DNA from: Gryganskiella cystojenkinii
Lineage: Eukaryota > Mortierellomycota > Mortierellomycetes > Mortierellales > Mortierellaceae
Direction of reading: 5' to 3'
Length of the DNA stretch: 64,000 nt
Assembly (NCBI GenBank): GCA_015852425.1
Contig: JAAAIG010000079.1
Location: 1 to 64,000 of the forward strand
Below are positions 44,783 through 57,721 of the stretch, piece after piece. How positions within the stretch are numbered: position 1 is the first letter of the stretch; each line of letters opens with the position of its first letter. The position numbers and the translations under genes were made by a program. The notes beneath the pieces were generated by a model that searched no databases, had not been told where the DNA came from, and worked only from the letters and a program-made list of their open reading frames with translations.

Positions 44783-45118
44783 GTGAGAGGATTGAGCGGA
44801 ATGACAAGGGACGCGTGAGTGCGTGTGGGGTTATAGGATGGAGTGAGGAGGATTAAGAAGGAGGTGATGGACGATAGCAAAAGGGTCCCTTTCTGGCAAT
44901 AAAATGAACGAATGTGTGACAAAGTACTGCGACTCTTTTTTTTTGCCATTGCATCCTCCATCCTCCAAAAAAATACGAAACGAAAACAGAGTCGAGCAAA
45001 ATGCCAGTCCAATCACGTGAGTAAATCGTACTGATTACCATCCCATCCCATCACTCATCTCATTCCTTCAATCAAAGCACACTCACTCACTCACTCACTC
45101 GCTAAATCCGTATCCAAC
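44783..45118. promoter_or_regulatory. Divergent promoter region TRF4/5 / RRM protein
   Basis: 336 bp between start codons, with an ATCACGTG box at 45012-45019 and a CACT/TCAC tetranucleotide repeat at about 45080-45100. Confidence 0.65.
45012..45019 (+). promoter_or_regulatory. ATCACGTG E-box (bHLH-type site)
   Basis: The octamer lies 99 bp before the start codon of the RRM gene and 230 bp before that of TRF4/5. Confidence 0.45.
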
Positions 45119-47475
45119 ATGGACTTGCAACACCCTTATAACCCAGCACCAGAGAACGTCGAGCCCATCGACCTCTTGGCCTCCCATGATACGGAGATGG
45201 ACGATGGCCCCGCCGAAGACTCGCACCATCGCAGAGGTTCTTACCACGAGGATGATTCATTGAACAACAATTCAGGAGGTCTCGACCCCCGCAGCAACAG
45301 GCATGACTATGAAAGAGATAGTCATCATCGCTCCTCCCGTGACTACCCTCAGGACGACAAGTACGACCGTCGTCCCTCGGGTGCTGACCGTAATGGCAGC
45401 AGTCGTCGCTCCCGATCCAGGAGCCCTAGCCGTGCAGGAGGTTCGAGCGGTGGTGGTGCTGTCCGTGACCGCCGTGTTTACGTCGGTAACCTGTCCTACG
45501 ATGTCAAGTGGACTCACTTGAAGGACTTTATGCGCGAGAGTAGGTCTATCTGTTTGTTATTTTTTTTCGCAGGTTTTAAAAAAAAAGAAGTCGGTTCTTC
45601 TACCGTGGATACTAATACAAATATATTATCAATTGGCCAACTTTTTATAGTTGGTCCTGTCGCCCATGCTGATGTGCTCCTGAACCACGATGGTCGCTCC
45701 AAGGGCTGTGGTGTCGTCGAGTTCCAGAGCTCTCAGGATGCTCAGACCGCTATCCGCAAATTGAACGATGTGGTCTTGATGGGACGTCCTATCTTTGTCC
45801 GTGAGGATCGCGAATCAGATTCCAGGATTGGCTTTTCCGGAGGTCGAGGAGCGGTCCATGGAGGCCGTGATAGTGGTCGGGATTCTGGTCGGGACTCTGG
45901 TCGTGACGGCGGAAACACTCGTCAGATCTATGTTGCCAATGTAAGTCTTTTAGCCTATATTTGCTAGGGTTTCGAAATCTAATCAAGAAAACAAGAAATG
46001 CAGGGTACATCAACCTATTTATTAACAAATGTTGTTCTTTTTTTTTTTTTTTTTTTTTTTNNNNNNNNNNTAGCTCCCTTACTCTGTCGACTGGAAAGAG
46101 TTGAAAGATTTCTTCAGAAAGGCTGGACCTGTCGATCGTGCCGATGTGTTTATGAATAGAGAGAACCGTTCCAAGGGTTCAGGCACAGTCTCGTTTGATT
46201 CGTCCAGGGATATTTCAAGAGCCATTTGTACGTGAGGATCAATGGGCAGGGGATTAATATGTTGATGTTGTTGTTTGTTGTTGTTGCTATGGTACTGACG
46301 TTGAGGGACCGCTGTGCCTGGGTTATTTGACGGAACCTGGCGAGGCGCCTGTATTGCGAGCTGAAGCTTGAGCGCTTTTTGAGAGATCCCCCCAGTCGTT
46401 TATTGAGAGATGGCAAGTCGGTAGTCGTCGTCGTTTGTGGCGAAGAAAGCCGATATTGGGGTTATCGCTTCTGAGGAGCGTCTGAATTGAGAAAAGACTG
46501 GACTCGCTTGCCGCAACAGGGACGAGGAGATGCAAGAAGAGGAGGAGGATGAAAGAGGAAGGGACGTTTATGCGGGCTGGATCGATCAAGGATACTAAAT
46601 CGTTTACCTCTACCCTTCTCCAATCGGTTGCGATCGCGTCGTCCTCGTGTGCATAACTCTATACTTTTTCCGGAACCGATATTCTCCGCCCGGATTGCAG
46701 CCATGTTCAACGGATATGAATGGCACGGTCGTCGCATCGAAGTTCGCGAGGTAAGCGATTTTGTCGATGTTTTCGTTAGCTGACAGGTGCGGTGAATTAT
46801 TTTAACTCATACTTTGCAACTCATTCGCACACACTCTTTTGCAACCATACTAGGACAAGTTCGGACCCCCTGCAGGAGGTGCGAGATCCACGGGTCCGTC
46901 TTCCTCAAGCTACGATTCTTCAAGATCCTATAACCGTGACCGTGGTGGAGACTATGGCTATGACCGTTCCAGAGACGAGCGTCCTAGAGAATACCGTGAT
47001 GACTCGAGAGGAGGTGGCCGTGATCATCACCATGGTGGCGATCACTACAACTCTGGACCCTCAAGTTCGAGTCATGGCAACAACAGCTACGGAGGAGACA
47101 GAGCCGATATTCCATCCGGACCCGCTGCTGGCTCTGGCGATCAGATCTATATCCGCAACGTAAGCTTAATGAGACTGTGTGTACATGAATACGATCTCTC
47201 TTTCTTTTTTAATCGAAAAGCCGATAGCTGATGGTTTGCTTTTATGGATCAAATAATTATAGTTGCCCTTGACGACAACAAGCCAAGACCTCAAGGAACT
47301 ATTCAGGTCTTGCGGACCCATGAAGATGACCGAGATTCTCGAGTCGAACGGACGTTCCAAGGGATCGGGTATTGTCCGGTTCGAGCACTTTGAGTCTGCA
47401 GACAAGGCTGTGGGTCGCTTTAATGGATATGTCTATGGAGGACGTCCCCTGGAGATTGTTTACGACCGTGCCTAA
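45119..47475 (+). CDS. Three-RRM, SR-like RNA-binding protein (Gbp2/Hrb1 type)
   Basis: Likely an mRNA packaging and nuclear export adaptor like yeast Gbp2/Hrb1. The N-terminus has Arg/Ser and RS dipeptides (RRSRSRSPSRAGG). RRM1 has RNP2 VYVGNL and RNP1 KGCGVVEF; RRM2 has IYVANLPY and KGSGTVSF; RRM3 has IYIRNLPL and KGSGIVRF and ends the protein (GGRPLEIVYDRA). Linkers carry a GRDS tandem repeat (after RRM1) and an RGG/Tyr/Asp-rich segment (after RRM2). Six or more exons; the intron before RRM2 contains a 10-N gap, and the intron inside RRM2 (about 46229 to 46700) is long. The acceptor after the gap is TAG|CTCCCTTAC, restoring ANLPYSVDW. Next to TRF4/5 in a head-to-head pair. Confidence 0.9.
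46061..46070. other. Assembly gap (10 N)
   Basis: Ten Ns directly after a T run of over 20 bases and three bases before the exon starting LPYSVDW. The gap is in the polypyrimidine tract of an intron. Confidence 0.98.
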
Positions 47476-47691
47476 AAAAAGGCGGATCCCAGAAGTGGTT
47501 TTACCTCGGGTCATTGGTCGTCAGCAGTTGTTAGGAACAGAAAGAGAGGCGGTGAACGGTCAAAGTCAAACGACGCCGTCCCTCCCTATTAACAAAATCT
47601 TTTTAATTTGCAGCTGCTGAGCACAAAAAATAAAAAATGCTGCCATTATTTTCTTTTCTTTTCCTTTTCCATTTCCAACACGTCCAATGCC

Positions 47692-50600
47692 ATGCCGAAG
47701 AAAGGCGCATCAAAGCCAAAGGCTGTCCAGTCCAGGGCAAGCTCAGCCTTCGACGATACCCCAACACCTGGTGGCAAGAGACAACTGCCATTAGACTTTA
47801 GTCGCCATTCAGTCATTGTCAAAAAGAGCTCTCCATCACCGGATAACGCCACCAATATTATTATTGACAATACCAGTAATGGAACGAACACCCTCGACCA
47901 TTGGCGACCGTCCTCATCCCTCGCACCTCCCGTCATTCATGTGAACCTGGTCTCAAAGATACACAGTAGTTGTACACAAGAAACATGTGTTACCGTCAGA
48001 ACAGATACGGACGAGTCTGTGGTCAGGACCGCGATCTTGTCCAGTACAGGAGAACAACAGGACGAGGAACAAGGCCAAGCAAGCTCCTTTGATGTTCGCG
48101 ATGACAACGGAGAAGTCGACAATAGTAGCACCTGTGATGGCCAACCGAATGATGACGACGACGATAGCGATGATTTGATCCACGGGTCCAGGAGGCGATC
48201 CCGACAACGAGAGGACGATGATGAAAACGGGGAAGAGGAAGATGCCAGGGACTCCGAGTGCGCAAACCCGGATATCAAGACCGAGCAAGGGATGGACGGA
48301 AATGATTACCTAAAGATCAAACGGGAGCCCGAAGAGGGTGATCAACCTCCTATGGACATGCTTCTGCCAACTCAATACCGGTGGAAGACTGTCTATGTCG
48401 CTGCGTTCGAACTCGCCCTGGATACCGTCCTGCCCGAAGAGTCCTTTTTGTTTACGGATGAGGAGCACACACTGTTTGAGACGTACAGATCTCTGCCAGG
48501 TATGATGCCCGATTGCCGTTTGGTCTAGACGTAGATGGTACTGGAAAGCTCAAACTCACCATATCCCTTTTGTTTCTCTTTGCGATTAGATGATCCAAAG
48601 CATTTGTTTGTACGATTGTTTCTTAGAAGGCAGAAGTTTTGGTTCCGACAGTCCAAGCTTGAGGGGCGGTACAGAGAGATCGAGGATCTGGAATCTGCCG
48701 TTCAACAGTTGATCAACGTCGGATTACTCATGGATCAGAACTCACTCAAAGATCCTGAGGAGGCTCTGGTGATGCTCACTATGGACGAACTGAAACTCTT
48801 GGCCAAGAGGACAGGCATCAAGGAGACCTTGACCGGAAAGCAGGTACGACAAGTTTGATGATCGGCTCTTTTTCCCATCAAGGCATTAAGGCGCGCACCA
48901 CCGCTTTGACTGCTAACCAGAGGATCACGTTTCTTTTTATAGCGCGAAAGTCTGCTGACTCTGATCTTGGACCACTTTCGACAACAGTCCTTCATCTCCA
49001 AGCGGTTGCTGCTCGCTCCGGGCGGAAATGCGAACGGTGGATACGATGGCCAAGAACGAAAGACTGGACTGGCGACCCATATCTTTAATGGCAATGCTAC
49101 CAAACGAGACCACGCTCTTGTCGAAAAGATTATGGCCATCTCAGGTTTGGCTTGGACTGTGTACGGGTCAACGTTTCGAGTGCGTAGTCAGGACTTTATA
49201 CTAACGTGGATCACCTTCAACTTGAAATGGTAGGACCCTGCGTCAAAATATACCCTGAAGTCACCAAAGTGTTTGAGCGACTTCATCTGGTCTTCTATCG
49301 AACTCGAGAATACTCTGACAGGCCTGCACTTTTGGAGGCCATCCTTGCCAAGATTGGTCAGCGGACGTTTCCCTCGTATGAGATCACGCGGACGAACACG
49401 GTCTTCAAGAACCGATCCGAACTCTTGAAATACGAGGAGGCCATGAAGCTCCATTTTGAACTCTCTGAGCTCGTCGAATCGGCGATGGGACCTGGGCGAG
49501 AGGCCAAGATCTATGTGCGAGATGTGGATAACGACCCTGTTGCCTCTTCTGGAAGGGCAGCATCCAAATCGGGAAGTAGATCAGCAGCGGCTGTGGAAGC
49601 CATGACAGATGCTGAAACAGAACGACGTCGAGCCGAGGTCATCTCCATATACGAAAAGGTGATCCATGAGGCTGAGAAGATCAGGGACGCGTGGAGAGAC
49701 TATATCGCCACTGAAGAAGAAGTATCGAAGCAGAACCCGAACTACTTTTTGATTCGATACTCTCCAGGTAACGCTATATTTGACTCTAATTATTTGATGA
49801 TCTTGAGTACATGCGAAACTCGTTTGTATAGTTTGCTAATTCTTCAATTCTTGTCCACGGAGTATTTAGGCTGGGCCTATACTCTGATTCTTCGATTAGA
49901 GTTACGAGCGCTCGCGTTCTTGAAAAGATTTGAGGAGGAGTCTATTCTTCTTCACGAGTTGCTTGACCAGCATATCTACTCTCTGGGTCAGCGAGGATCA
50001 TGGTACGACCGATTGGCTCTGATCAAGTCCAACTACTCTTTCAACAAGCGTATGGGCAAACAAGAGGCCCTCCAAGTTTGCATGACAGCTCTACGCGACA
50101 AGCATGTACATGCAGGTAACGTCTTGAAAACGCAGGGGCTACTTCTTTCTAATTGAGAAAGACTCGATATGTTGCTCATTCGCTTCCGCTTCTTTCAAAC
50201 TCTGTAGTGGATGCAACTTTATTGCAAGCAAGGATCGTGCGACTCGAATCGGAGCTCAAGGTTGCTTTCCGGGACAGACACGATTTTTCTTATCTTGCCT
50301 TGAAGACGGCTCAGAAGCGCATCCTGACGGGAGAGAGACTCAATACCCCAGGAACAGCAGCACCGTCTTATGCCTCTTCTCAATCCTACTCGTACGTGCC
50401 AAGTTCGATGGGACCCAGTCACCCAATAGCCATGCAACGACCGCTCTGGAGGGATATCGATGGATCAAGCTGCGGTGTCGAAGAACTGGCTCTGAGTTAC
50501 TATGGAACACTCGGATACAGAGGTTACCACTCTGAGAACAGTATTTTGGCTACGCTATTTGGACTGCTGTTCTGGGATATTCTTTTTCTCCCTCAGCCCG

Positions 50601-51752
50601 GTGTCTTTGAGACCTCGTATCAGTCAGAGCCCTTGGATCTGCGGACGGATGCGTTCTTTCTTCAGCGACAGGATATTATCATGGAGAGGATAGAAAAGAT
50701 TGCTGGGTCGACTGTTCTTGACTGCCCCAAATCCCTTGTTACACAGCCCTCTTTCTTCTCGGCCGCGAAAAAGAAGAAGAGGACGGAGAATGTTGCGACT
50801 GAAATTGCAGCCGGTGCAGTATTACGACCCGTGGACGAAAAGCTGATGGACAACATGCTGTTTGAAGAAGAGATCAAACTCGAGTTAGAGGACTCTGAGG
50901 ACACGGAGGAGCGTCAAGCTCAACGGGCGTATGAAGAGTTCTTGGCGGAAAAGCGACGGCAATGTTTTTATCTCGACCTAATTCAGCAACATGATGACCT
51001 TTATCGACCCAAGAAAATCTTTTGTGTTGGAGTCAACTGGATCTTTGAAAAGGACGAACTCTTGGAGATTGCGGAGGTATATTTTAAGATACACTCATCC
51101 ATTCTAGCATGTAGACTGTGAACATGTGGCTCAAAGACTAACGGTGTTTGTATTTCGAAACGATTTGCGTGTATTTGTCGCTATAACAGTGTATTGGTGG
51201 AAGCGCATTGTCAGAGATATGCAAGATCATGTCACAAGAGTACAGCAAACGGTGTTCAGGGATGCCTGATCTCTGGTAAGACGATAAGGATCGATGAAAA
51301 CGTAGCTGTGTCCCTGTGTCCCTGTGCTTTCTTTTACACCGATGAGATTGGCAACCAATTTTTCTTTTCTTTCTTTTTTGAATCACCTCATTTTCTTCAC
51401 CTTGTTGTTGTAGTTGTTGGAATTATGAAAAGAAATTGGTCAAGTTTGTTGAAGGTGAGTGAAACGCACAGCACAAAAAGGAGTAGGGAGCAATATTGGT
51501 GGCAACCGAGACAAATCGCGCGCGAGGAAAACGTGGTCAACTTACTTTTTTTTCATTGTTTTTTATTTTTCCTTTGCATGATCCAAAAACAAAAACAACA
51601 AAACAGTCAAAGGTCCTGGCGATAGACTATCGTCCAAACAACAAGTCTGGATCGACCTGTTTTGTTCCCTCAAGGTCGACATTGAGCTCTGTATTGTCCA
51701 AGTCTCCAAAGACGAGGATCGTTTCCTGGAAGAGCGCGAAGCACTGAATTAA
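47692..51752 (+). CDS. FAN1: FAN1 structure-specific nuclease (DNA interstrand crosslink repair)
   Basis: FAN1 cuts 5' flaps and unhooks DNA crosslinks. The start at 47692 (MPKKGASKPKAVQSRASS) opens a disordered acidic head. Domains then follow: VRLFLRRQKFWFR with a SAP-like segment (TMDELKLLAKRTGIKETL), a helical TPR-like part (LRALAFLKRFEEESILLHELL), and the VRR-NUC nuclease: YHSENSILATLFGLLFWDI, PLDLRTDAFFLQRQ, FCVGVNWIFEKDELLEIAE. Small last exons complete it: CIGGSALSEICKIMSQEYSK with GMPDL, LVKFVEVKGPGDRLSSKQQ, and a tail ending EEREALN at 51752. PD...EVK supplies the catalytic residues. About nine exons, near 1,050 residues. I see no clear Cys/His UBZ finger at the N-terminus, which human FAN1 uses to bind ubiquitinated FANCD2. 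Confidence 0.93.
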
Positions 51753-52499
51753 AAAGAAGAAGAGCTAAGCTCGCATTTCATGTTCCTTTTTCATCGTCAT
51801 CGAAAAAAGACGAGTACCGACGGAAAGAGAGGATTCATTTTATGAAGGCTTTTTTCGGTTCTGTACCACAGATTCAAAGAAACAAGAGCGCGTGGGAGGA
51901 AGTGCGACGGGGATTTGTGCTCTCCCTTTTGGATTGTGCGCGTATCGCGATTGGAGGAGGGAGGACGAACATAGCCCAAAAATCGATGTGTGGGCAAGCG
52001 TGGGTCATGAGCAAAAAGCTGAAAAGTGACCCAAGCTGAGGACCCAAAAAAACAAACTCGGAAAAGAACAACGGACAAGTCTTTGTCAAAAACCCGTTCC
52101 CCGCCCCTGTTTTCTTTCAGGACTGCGTCATGTTCGTTTTCTCGTTTTTTCTTTTTTCCAAAGAGTCGAAAAGAAGAGGGCAGAAGAAACTGGACGGCTG
52201 TGTCGACTGAGAGCCAAACGACAAATAAACGCCCTCCCTACTTTCTTGAAGCATTCTCAACGTGTCCATTTCTCATTCAAACATCGATTCTGCCTCTCTT
52301 TTCTCTTCTCGCTCCATTTCATTCATTCTCCTTTTCATTCCTCATTCTTTACATTTCCACGAAAAATACTCTCACGACTAGAACAAGCAACAACGCGCCT
52401 CGACATACTTTTTCTTCTCTGTCTCAGCCCAAACACTTAACCCTCCCAACACAAAAAAAACTTTGCCCTGCATATTAAAAAATAATATATATATCCAAC
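51753..52499. other. Intergenic region FAN1 - orphan LRR-like gene
   Basis: 747 bp. The right part before the next ATG is pyrimidine-rich and then CA-rich, as expected for a leader. No gene is seen. Confidence 0.55.
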
Positions 52500-55400
52500 A
52501 TGGACGACTATCAGACGATTGAGCAAAGAGGGATCCAAGAACTGGTCGCGGTCCGCCACGACGAAGAAGGTCTGCCCTGCGTCTTTCTCCGCGACATTGA
52601 TGCCATATTTCCCAACACGAGTACAATCTCCTCTTATGGAGTCCGTGTCCATTTTGCAACCAACGCGTCGGGAACTCCGTAAGATACCATCAGCGAATAC
52701 ATGGATGTGTGTGGAGATCTGGGGCCTCCTTTTTTCCTTTTTGTGTTGCGGCAATTCAATGCAGGGAAAAATAGACTCTTCGCTAGAGTGGAACGACGTT
52801 CTGTCACGAAAGAAAATATGAGTCTCTTACTCGAGCTAATAGCTCCTTCATTCTTTTCTTCTATCTCATTATCTCATTAGAAAACTGCCTCTGAGGATCC
52901 CCTTCTTTGAGAACCGAGTCCTCGAAATCTTTTCCGACAACAGCGTGCTCGAATGGTCCAGAGAAGCGACCGCCACCCGGTTAGCCGCTGCAGCCGCCTC
53001 TGCCACAGCCTCGATCACACCTGTCAACACGGTCCATACACGCCAACTCCCTGGTATCCTCGACCTTCCTGCAGACTTTATGATACCAGACGACAGCGAT
53101 CATCAGGAAGATCAAGGAAGCGACATCTCATTTGATATGGCGGAATCTGCAGAGTCCTCAGAGGAAGACGAGGATGGGGATACCTTCGATGTACATAGTC
53201 CACCAAGAAGCAACACACTATCACCTCCACCGCCACCACCATCAGAAACTCGGACCTTGGCCACAGTTCAGAGTTTTGAACGACTCAGACTCGGACCTCT
53301 TCCACAGGAGAACAGATCAGAAGAACCACCGTCACCCGCCCTCGCACCCTCATCCTCGTCTATTCGATCCTCGACTTCGTCATACTCGGCATCCCACCAT
53401 CAACAAGCCATCCCCGAGGAAGCAGATGACGACGGCGACGATGTCTTGCCACCACCCCCGACTTATGAGCCCATCGACACGGGTGTGATCCAAGCCCAGC
53501 GAACCGGTGTCGGGTCCATCGTGGAGGTCCCATATGTCGCCCCGATCATTGATGACCCCGCAGAGCGGCACTTGGTTTTCGACCGAGTAGGCCTCATCAA
53601 GCGCATCACGAACACGATCCTCTCTCAAAAATATGATGCCGAGTCCTGCCCACACCCACCTCTATTTATCGTCCTTCCAGAAACGCCTTCTCGATGGTCA
53701 TTTGGCAATGTACTTCATAATAAGATGCGGTTGCATTTCTTGTGCGACTGTTGCGAACACGAGGTCTTTACGTACGATCCCCAGGAGACCCGAGGTACCG
53801 CAAGTAAGAGGAACATTCATGTGGACCAGAGTAAAGGGTTTGAACTCTGTCTGGATCAATACCCGGATCAGCTGTTGCTCATTAAGTTTGGACAGTATAT
53901 CCTCAACCTCCTGAGGATGTTGCAGTACGGTGTCTCGTTGGAGGGGACATTTGTCGCCGCGGCCTTTGATCGACCTGTTCCGATCATCAGCAAAAGTGGG
54001 ACAAGTGTTGGTGGGAAATCCGGGATCGACCCTCAGTTATTCTTCAAGCTCAAGCAGAATGTAGAGCGGTCGATTGCGTTCATGGAAGCCCTGCTTGGAG
54101 ATGATTATGAGGAGGACGAGATTACAGAGGCGATCAAGAAGCTGGATTTGAACGATTTCCGACTGTTGGATGCGATCGTCAAGCGGCCGTCTTATACCCT
54201 GTCAGCAACATCTTCTTCCTCTGCCACAACCCCTTCGACACTTGAGGAATCTGCACACGATATCCATCGAGGCGGTAGCGGGCTCTACTGCGTGACCCTG
54301 AACAACGGCAAGGTTCGCTGGTCCTGCGAGAAGTACTACAACCTCCAGTTCCAGAACCTCGACAAGGTCTTTGGCAGCAAACTCCAGTTCCTTCAGATGT
54401 CGTTCGACACGCACACCAGATCCTCGAACTTCCAGGCCTCGTCAGAAAATCAGCTCAACTCTCGTATTATTGCGGTCTCCAAGATCAAGTCCTTGTTCAA
54501 GATCGATTTCACGATCGATTGGAATTTCACAAAACAGAATCTCACCATGTTGTTGGATCTGATCCGGAGGGATGCCACGACAGTCTCGACACTTTCGATT
54601 CGATTCAGTAAGAATGTGGCACCTTTGCATTGGCACAAGAGTTCGAATACAGGTCCCAGCGAAGATGACGAGCAACAGCCGATCAGTGCGATTTTGAATC
54701 TGGTCAAGAATCGCAAGATTAAGCACCTGAGTCTGGAGGGCGATGTCGACATCACGTCTGTACCGAATCTGGGTGCCATGGATTTCTCCAATCTCGATAT
54801 CCTCAGTATCATGAAGACCAATAACCGCGGGTACTTCTTTATGAACAACAACGCCAACAAAACGAGCGACGCCGGAAGCGGACGGGACTCGGACGAGGTC
54901 AATGTTCCCCACTTGCAACATGCCCAAGCCAAGACGTTGACCGCGGATACCTATATCCCCCTGTTAGTGTCAGTCCTGCCCGCTTTCACCTTCCTCACCG
55001 AAGCGGCACTTGGCTTTCCGGACATGATCCCAGGTCATATCCGTATCCTTCAGGCCTGTATGACAGGCCTGTCTCGACTTCAACGTCTGGATCTCTTCAG
55101 GATCGCAGGTGTCAGCAGTTCCGTATCCGGAGGATTGAATCGCAAACTAGAACTATCTGCCAATATCGCGTCCTCGAAACTGGTTCGTCTCTATTTGTCC
55201 GAATGTCGAGTCATTGGCGAGGCCAAAGCAAGGTTGTTGGAGTCTCTCGAGGAGCTTTTAACGGATGAAGGCCCCGATCTTGAGGATCTAGAATTTCGGT
55301 TTATTGGCTTTAACGATCGGCACGCCCACGCACTCGAGTTTGGCACTCGACCTGTTGGCTCGAAACACTGCTGTCGACTGAGGCGTTTGGTCATCCATGG

Positions 55401-56940
55401 TAAAGGTCTGGAACACGCTGGTGTCTCGGCTATGAAGCGAGTTTTAAGAAGAGCGACACGACCCTCTCTCGACAACCTCCTCGGATCGACCGAGGGTGAA
55501 ACCTCTGTCGCCACGGCCGCACCAGCGTCCGCGATTGATCCCAACACACTGTCGTTCGGTGTACTGTTAGAGGAGCCTACCTTGACCCATCTGGAGTTGT
55601 GCTCGATCGACTCTGTGAGTGATGCGGATTGGTCTAGCTTGCTGAGCGATTTACAGTTGACAAAGTTGATCACGTTGGACCTCCAGGGGGTCTGGTTCGG
55701 CGATCGCGCGATCGCGAGTCTTGCCAAGGCGACAGTGGATTCTGCTGCATCGATTGCTTCCTTGGGATCGCCAATGCATTCGCCGACCTCAGATACTTTC
55801 CCATCCTCAGCGCTATCTTCCTCGTTTCCTTCGTCTCCCTCTCCACCACCACCTGCTTTCTTCTCGGCCTCGGCTCCCTTGCATCTTCAAACTCTTCGGT
55901 TGAGCTGTGCATCCCTGTCCAAGAAAGGTATCGGTCATTTGCAAGAACTCCTGTCGAGACTGATTCACCTCTCAAAGATCAGTCTTCACGGGTTCAGAAG
56001 GGTGACTTCGGAGGATTGGATGGATATCTTGGCAAGGGTTTCGTTCCGATGGATCGAGGTCGTTGAGATTGTTAGTTCAGGGTATGACGACGCCTGTGCG
56101 CAGTACCTGGGGGATCGAATTCTTGCTAGGGAACAGATGTTGGAGCAGACGACGACGGTCACGGAGGATAATGAGCCGGCATTGCCGGGTTACAGTGCTA
56201 GACCAGTCACCACTGCCGCCGCATCGTCGAGTTCTTCGACCTCGACTACAACAGCGATTGTGTCAGGCTCATCTTCTTCTTCATCTACTTCATCGCCCGC
56301 ACAGCTGTCGACCTCCCCTAGTACAGGTCGAAGCTCGTTCTCGAACCTGATTCGAACTGGAACCATTCGTCGTAATAGCAGGGAGGATCAAAATGGCAAG
56401 AGACCTGAAAACAAGTCCCTGACATCCCCTACCCCAGCGGTTGTCCCTCCTTCCAAGCCGGCACCATTCCAAAAGTATCTTGAGATCGACCTTCGTTACA
56501 CGGACGTGTCCGCGAAGGGTCTATCCATTCTCAGGAATCGTATGACCGGTCAAGCCAAGAAAGTCGTGATCCGGATGAGAGATGGAGAAGAAGAGTTTGA
56601 TATTGAGGAAGAGGCTTCCCAGTCATCCTCGTCTTCGGCTTCCCCTAGGACGTCGGCGCTAACCAAGAAGTTGGAGGCAGAAAAGAGCGCCAATGCATCC
56701 GCAGCAGTCTCTGGACGCCGATCTTCCGGTAGTGGCTTGACATCGACGTCGTCATTGACAGTGTCTTCCTTCGTTGGTTCTGCGGGTGCTGGATCCTCGA
56801 CTTTGTCATTGTCGTCGTCTTCGAATGGAGGATCATCCTCCGCTACCGCTGCCTCGTCCTTGTCCTCGCCCTCTGCGACCGTGACGCCATCACAGCATGG
56901 GGCGATGAGGAGACTGAAGAGCGCGTTTATCAAGAAATAA
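52500..56940 (+). CDS. Large orphan protein, LRR-like, of a family I associate with Mortierella
   Basis: I cannot assign a function. Two exons (52500-52678 and about 52881-56940) join as CC|A-AAA to read GTPKLPLRIPFFENRVLEIF, about 1,410 residues. The N-terminal module starts MDDYQTIEQRGIQELVAVRH with FLRDIDAIFP. An acidic, Pro-rich spacer follows. A conserved-looking core has LFIVLPETPSRW, NKMRLHFLCDCCEHEVFTYD and PDQLLLIKFGQYILNLLRMLQYG; it resembles a core I recall from many Mortierella proteins (recall only). The centre has Leu-rich strands (HLSLEGDVDITSVPNLGAMDFSNLDILSI, RLYLSECRVIG, THLELCSIDSVSDADW, KLITLDLQGVWFGDRAIASLA) suggesting irregular leucine-rich repeats. The tail is Ser/Thr/Ala-rich and ends in basic RRLKSAFIKK. 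No nucleotide-binding motif is evident. Confidence 0.75.
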
Positions 56941-57721
56941 TAATGAGCCAACGGACAATACAAGCATTGATTAATTAATCCTCTTTGATAGTGCCTTCCA
57001 CTTGAATGTAATGAAAAGACCCTTTTATATTGTACTTTTTCGTGTTCCCCGAGCTTTGTTTTTCAAATACTCTCAGTTCAGGATCTTATGTTTTCTGTTC
57101 AACTATGGGATTCCCCAATTTATTCAGTCGCGTGGGCGACGCCTACTCTTAAGAGAAAAAAAAATGCTTTTACGCACCAACAAACCGTTCAGTCAGCAAC
57201 AGAAATTTCTTTGGTAACTATTTTTTTTTCGTTCTCTTCGGTCGTTTTTCTTTTTTTTCCTTATTCTCTCTCTCATCTATCTTGGCTCTTTCATTCTTTC
57301 CCTCTTTCCACCTTTGCTTCATTTCCACCAGCGGCGCTGCATATCTAAAGAAAGAACGAAAGAAAGAAAAGGTACCGCTTCATTCAACCTTGTCTTCACA
57401 CAAAGTCCATCCTACACATAGGTCGACAGTCTGCCAGCCATTTTCAGCATTTCAGGAGACAATTTTACAACTCCACAGGACAAAGAAAGAGACCACCACT
57501 GCATTCTGACTTTCGTTCCATCTCGAAAACATCTTGCTCCACGCACTTCTCCTCCTTTTGTTTCGATGGGGGTTGATTTCTGGGCATTAAACGCGACGCG
57601 ACTAATTTTTTTTATATTAGTACTCCATATCTAGGTGATTCTCTCTCCTCACAATAACCTTGAAACACAAAAGAGCGCTTCTCACCCATCGTCATCATTA
57701 ACAAAACAGCAAAGAAGAAAC
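56941..57721. other. Intergenic region orphan LRR-like gene - Rho GTPase
   Basis: 781 bp, with a strongly pyrimidine-rich 57225-57330 and an AAAG-type purine patch near 57350-57372. Probably the Rho promoter and leader. No gene is seen. Confidence 0.55.

Noticed and set aside
46150..46737. Minus-strand open frames inside the RRM gene
   Set aside because: They lie in a long intron and antisense to RRM2; no protein-like features.
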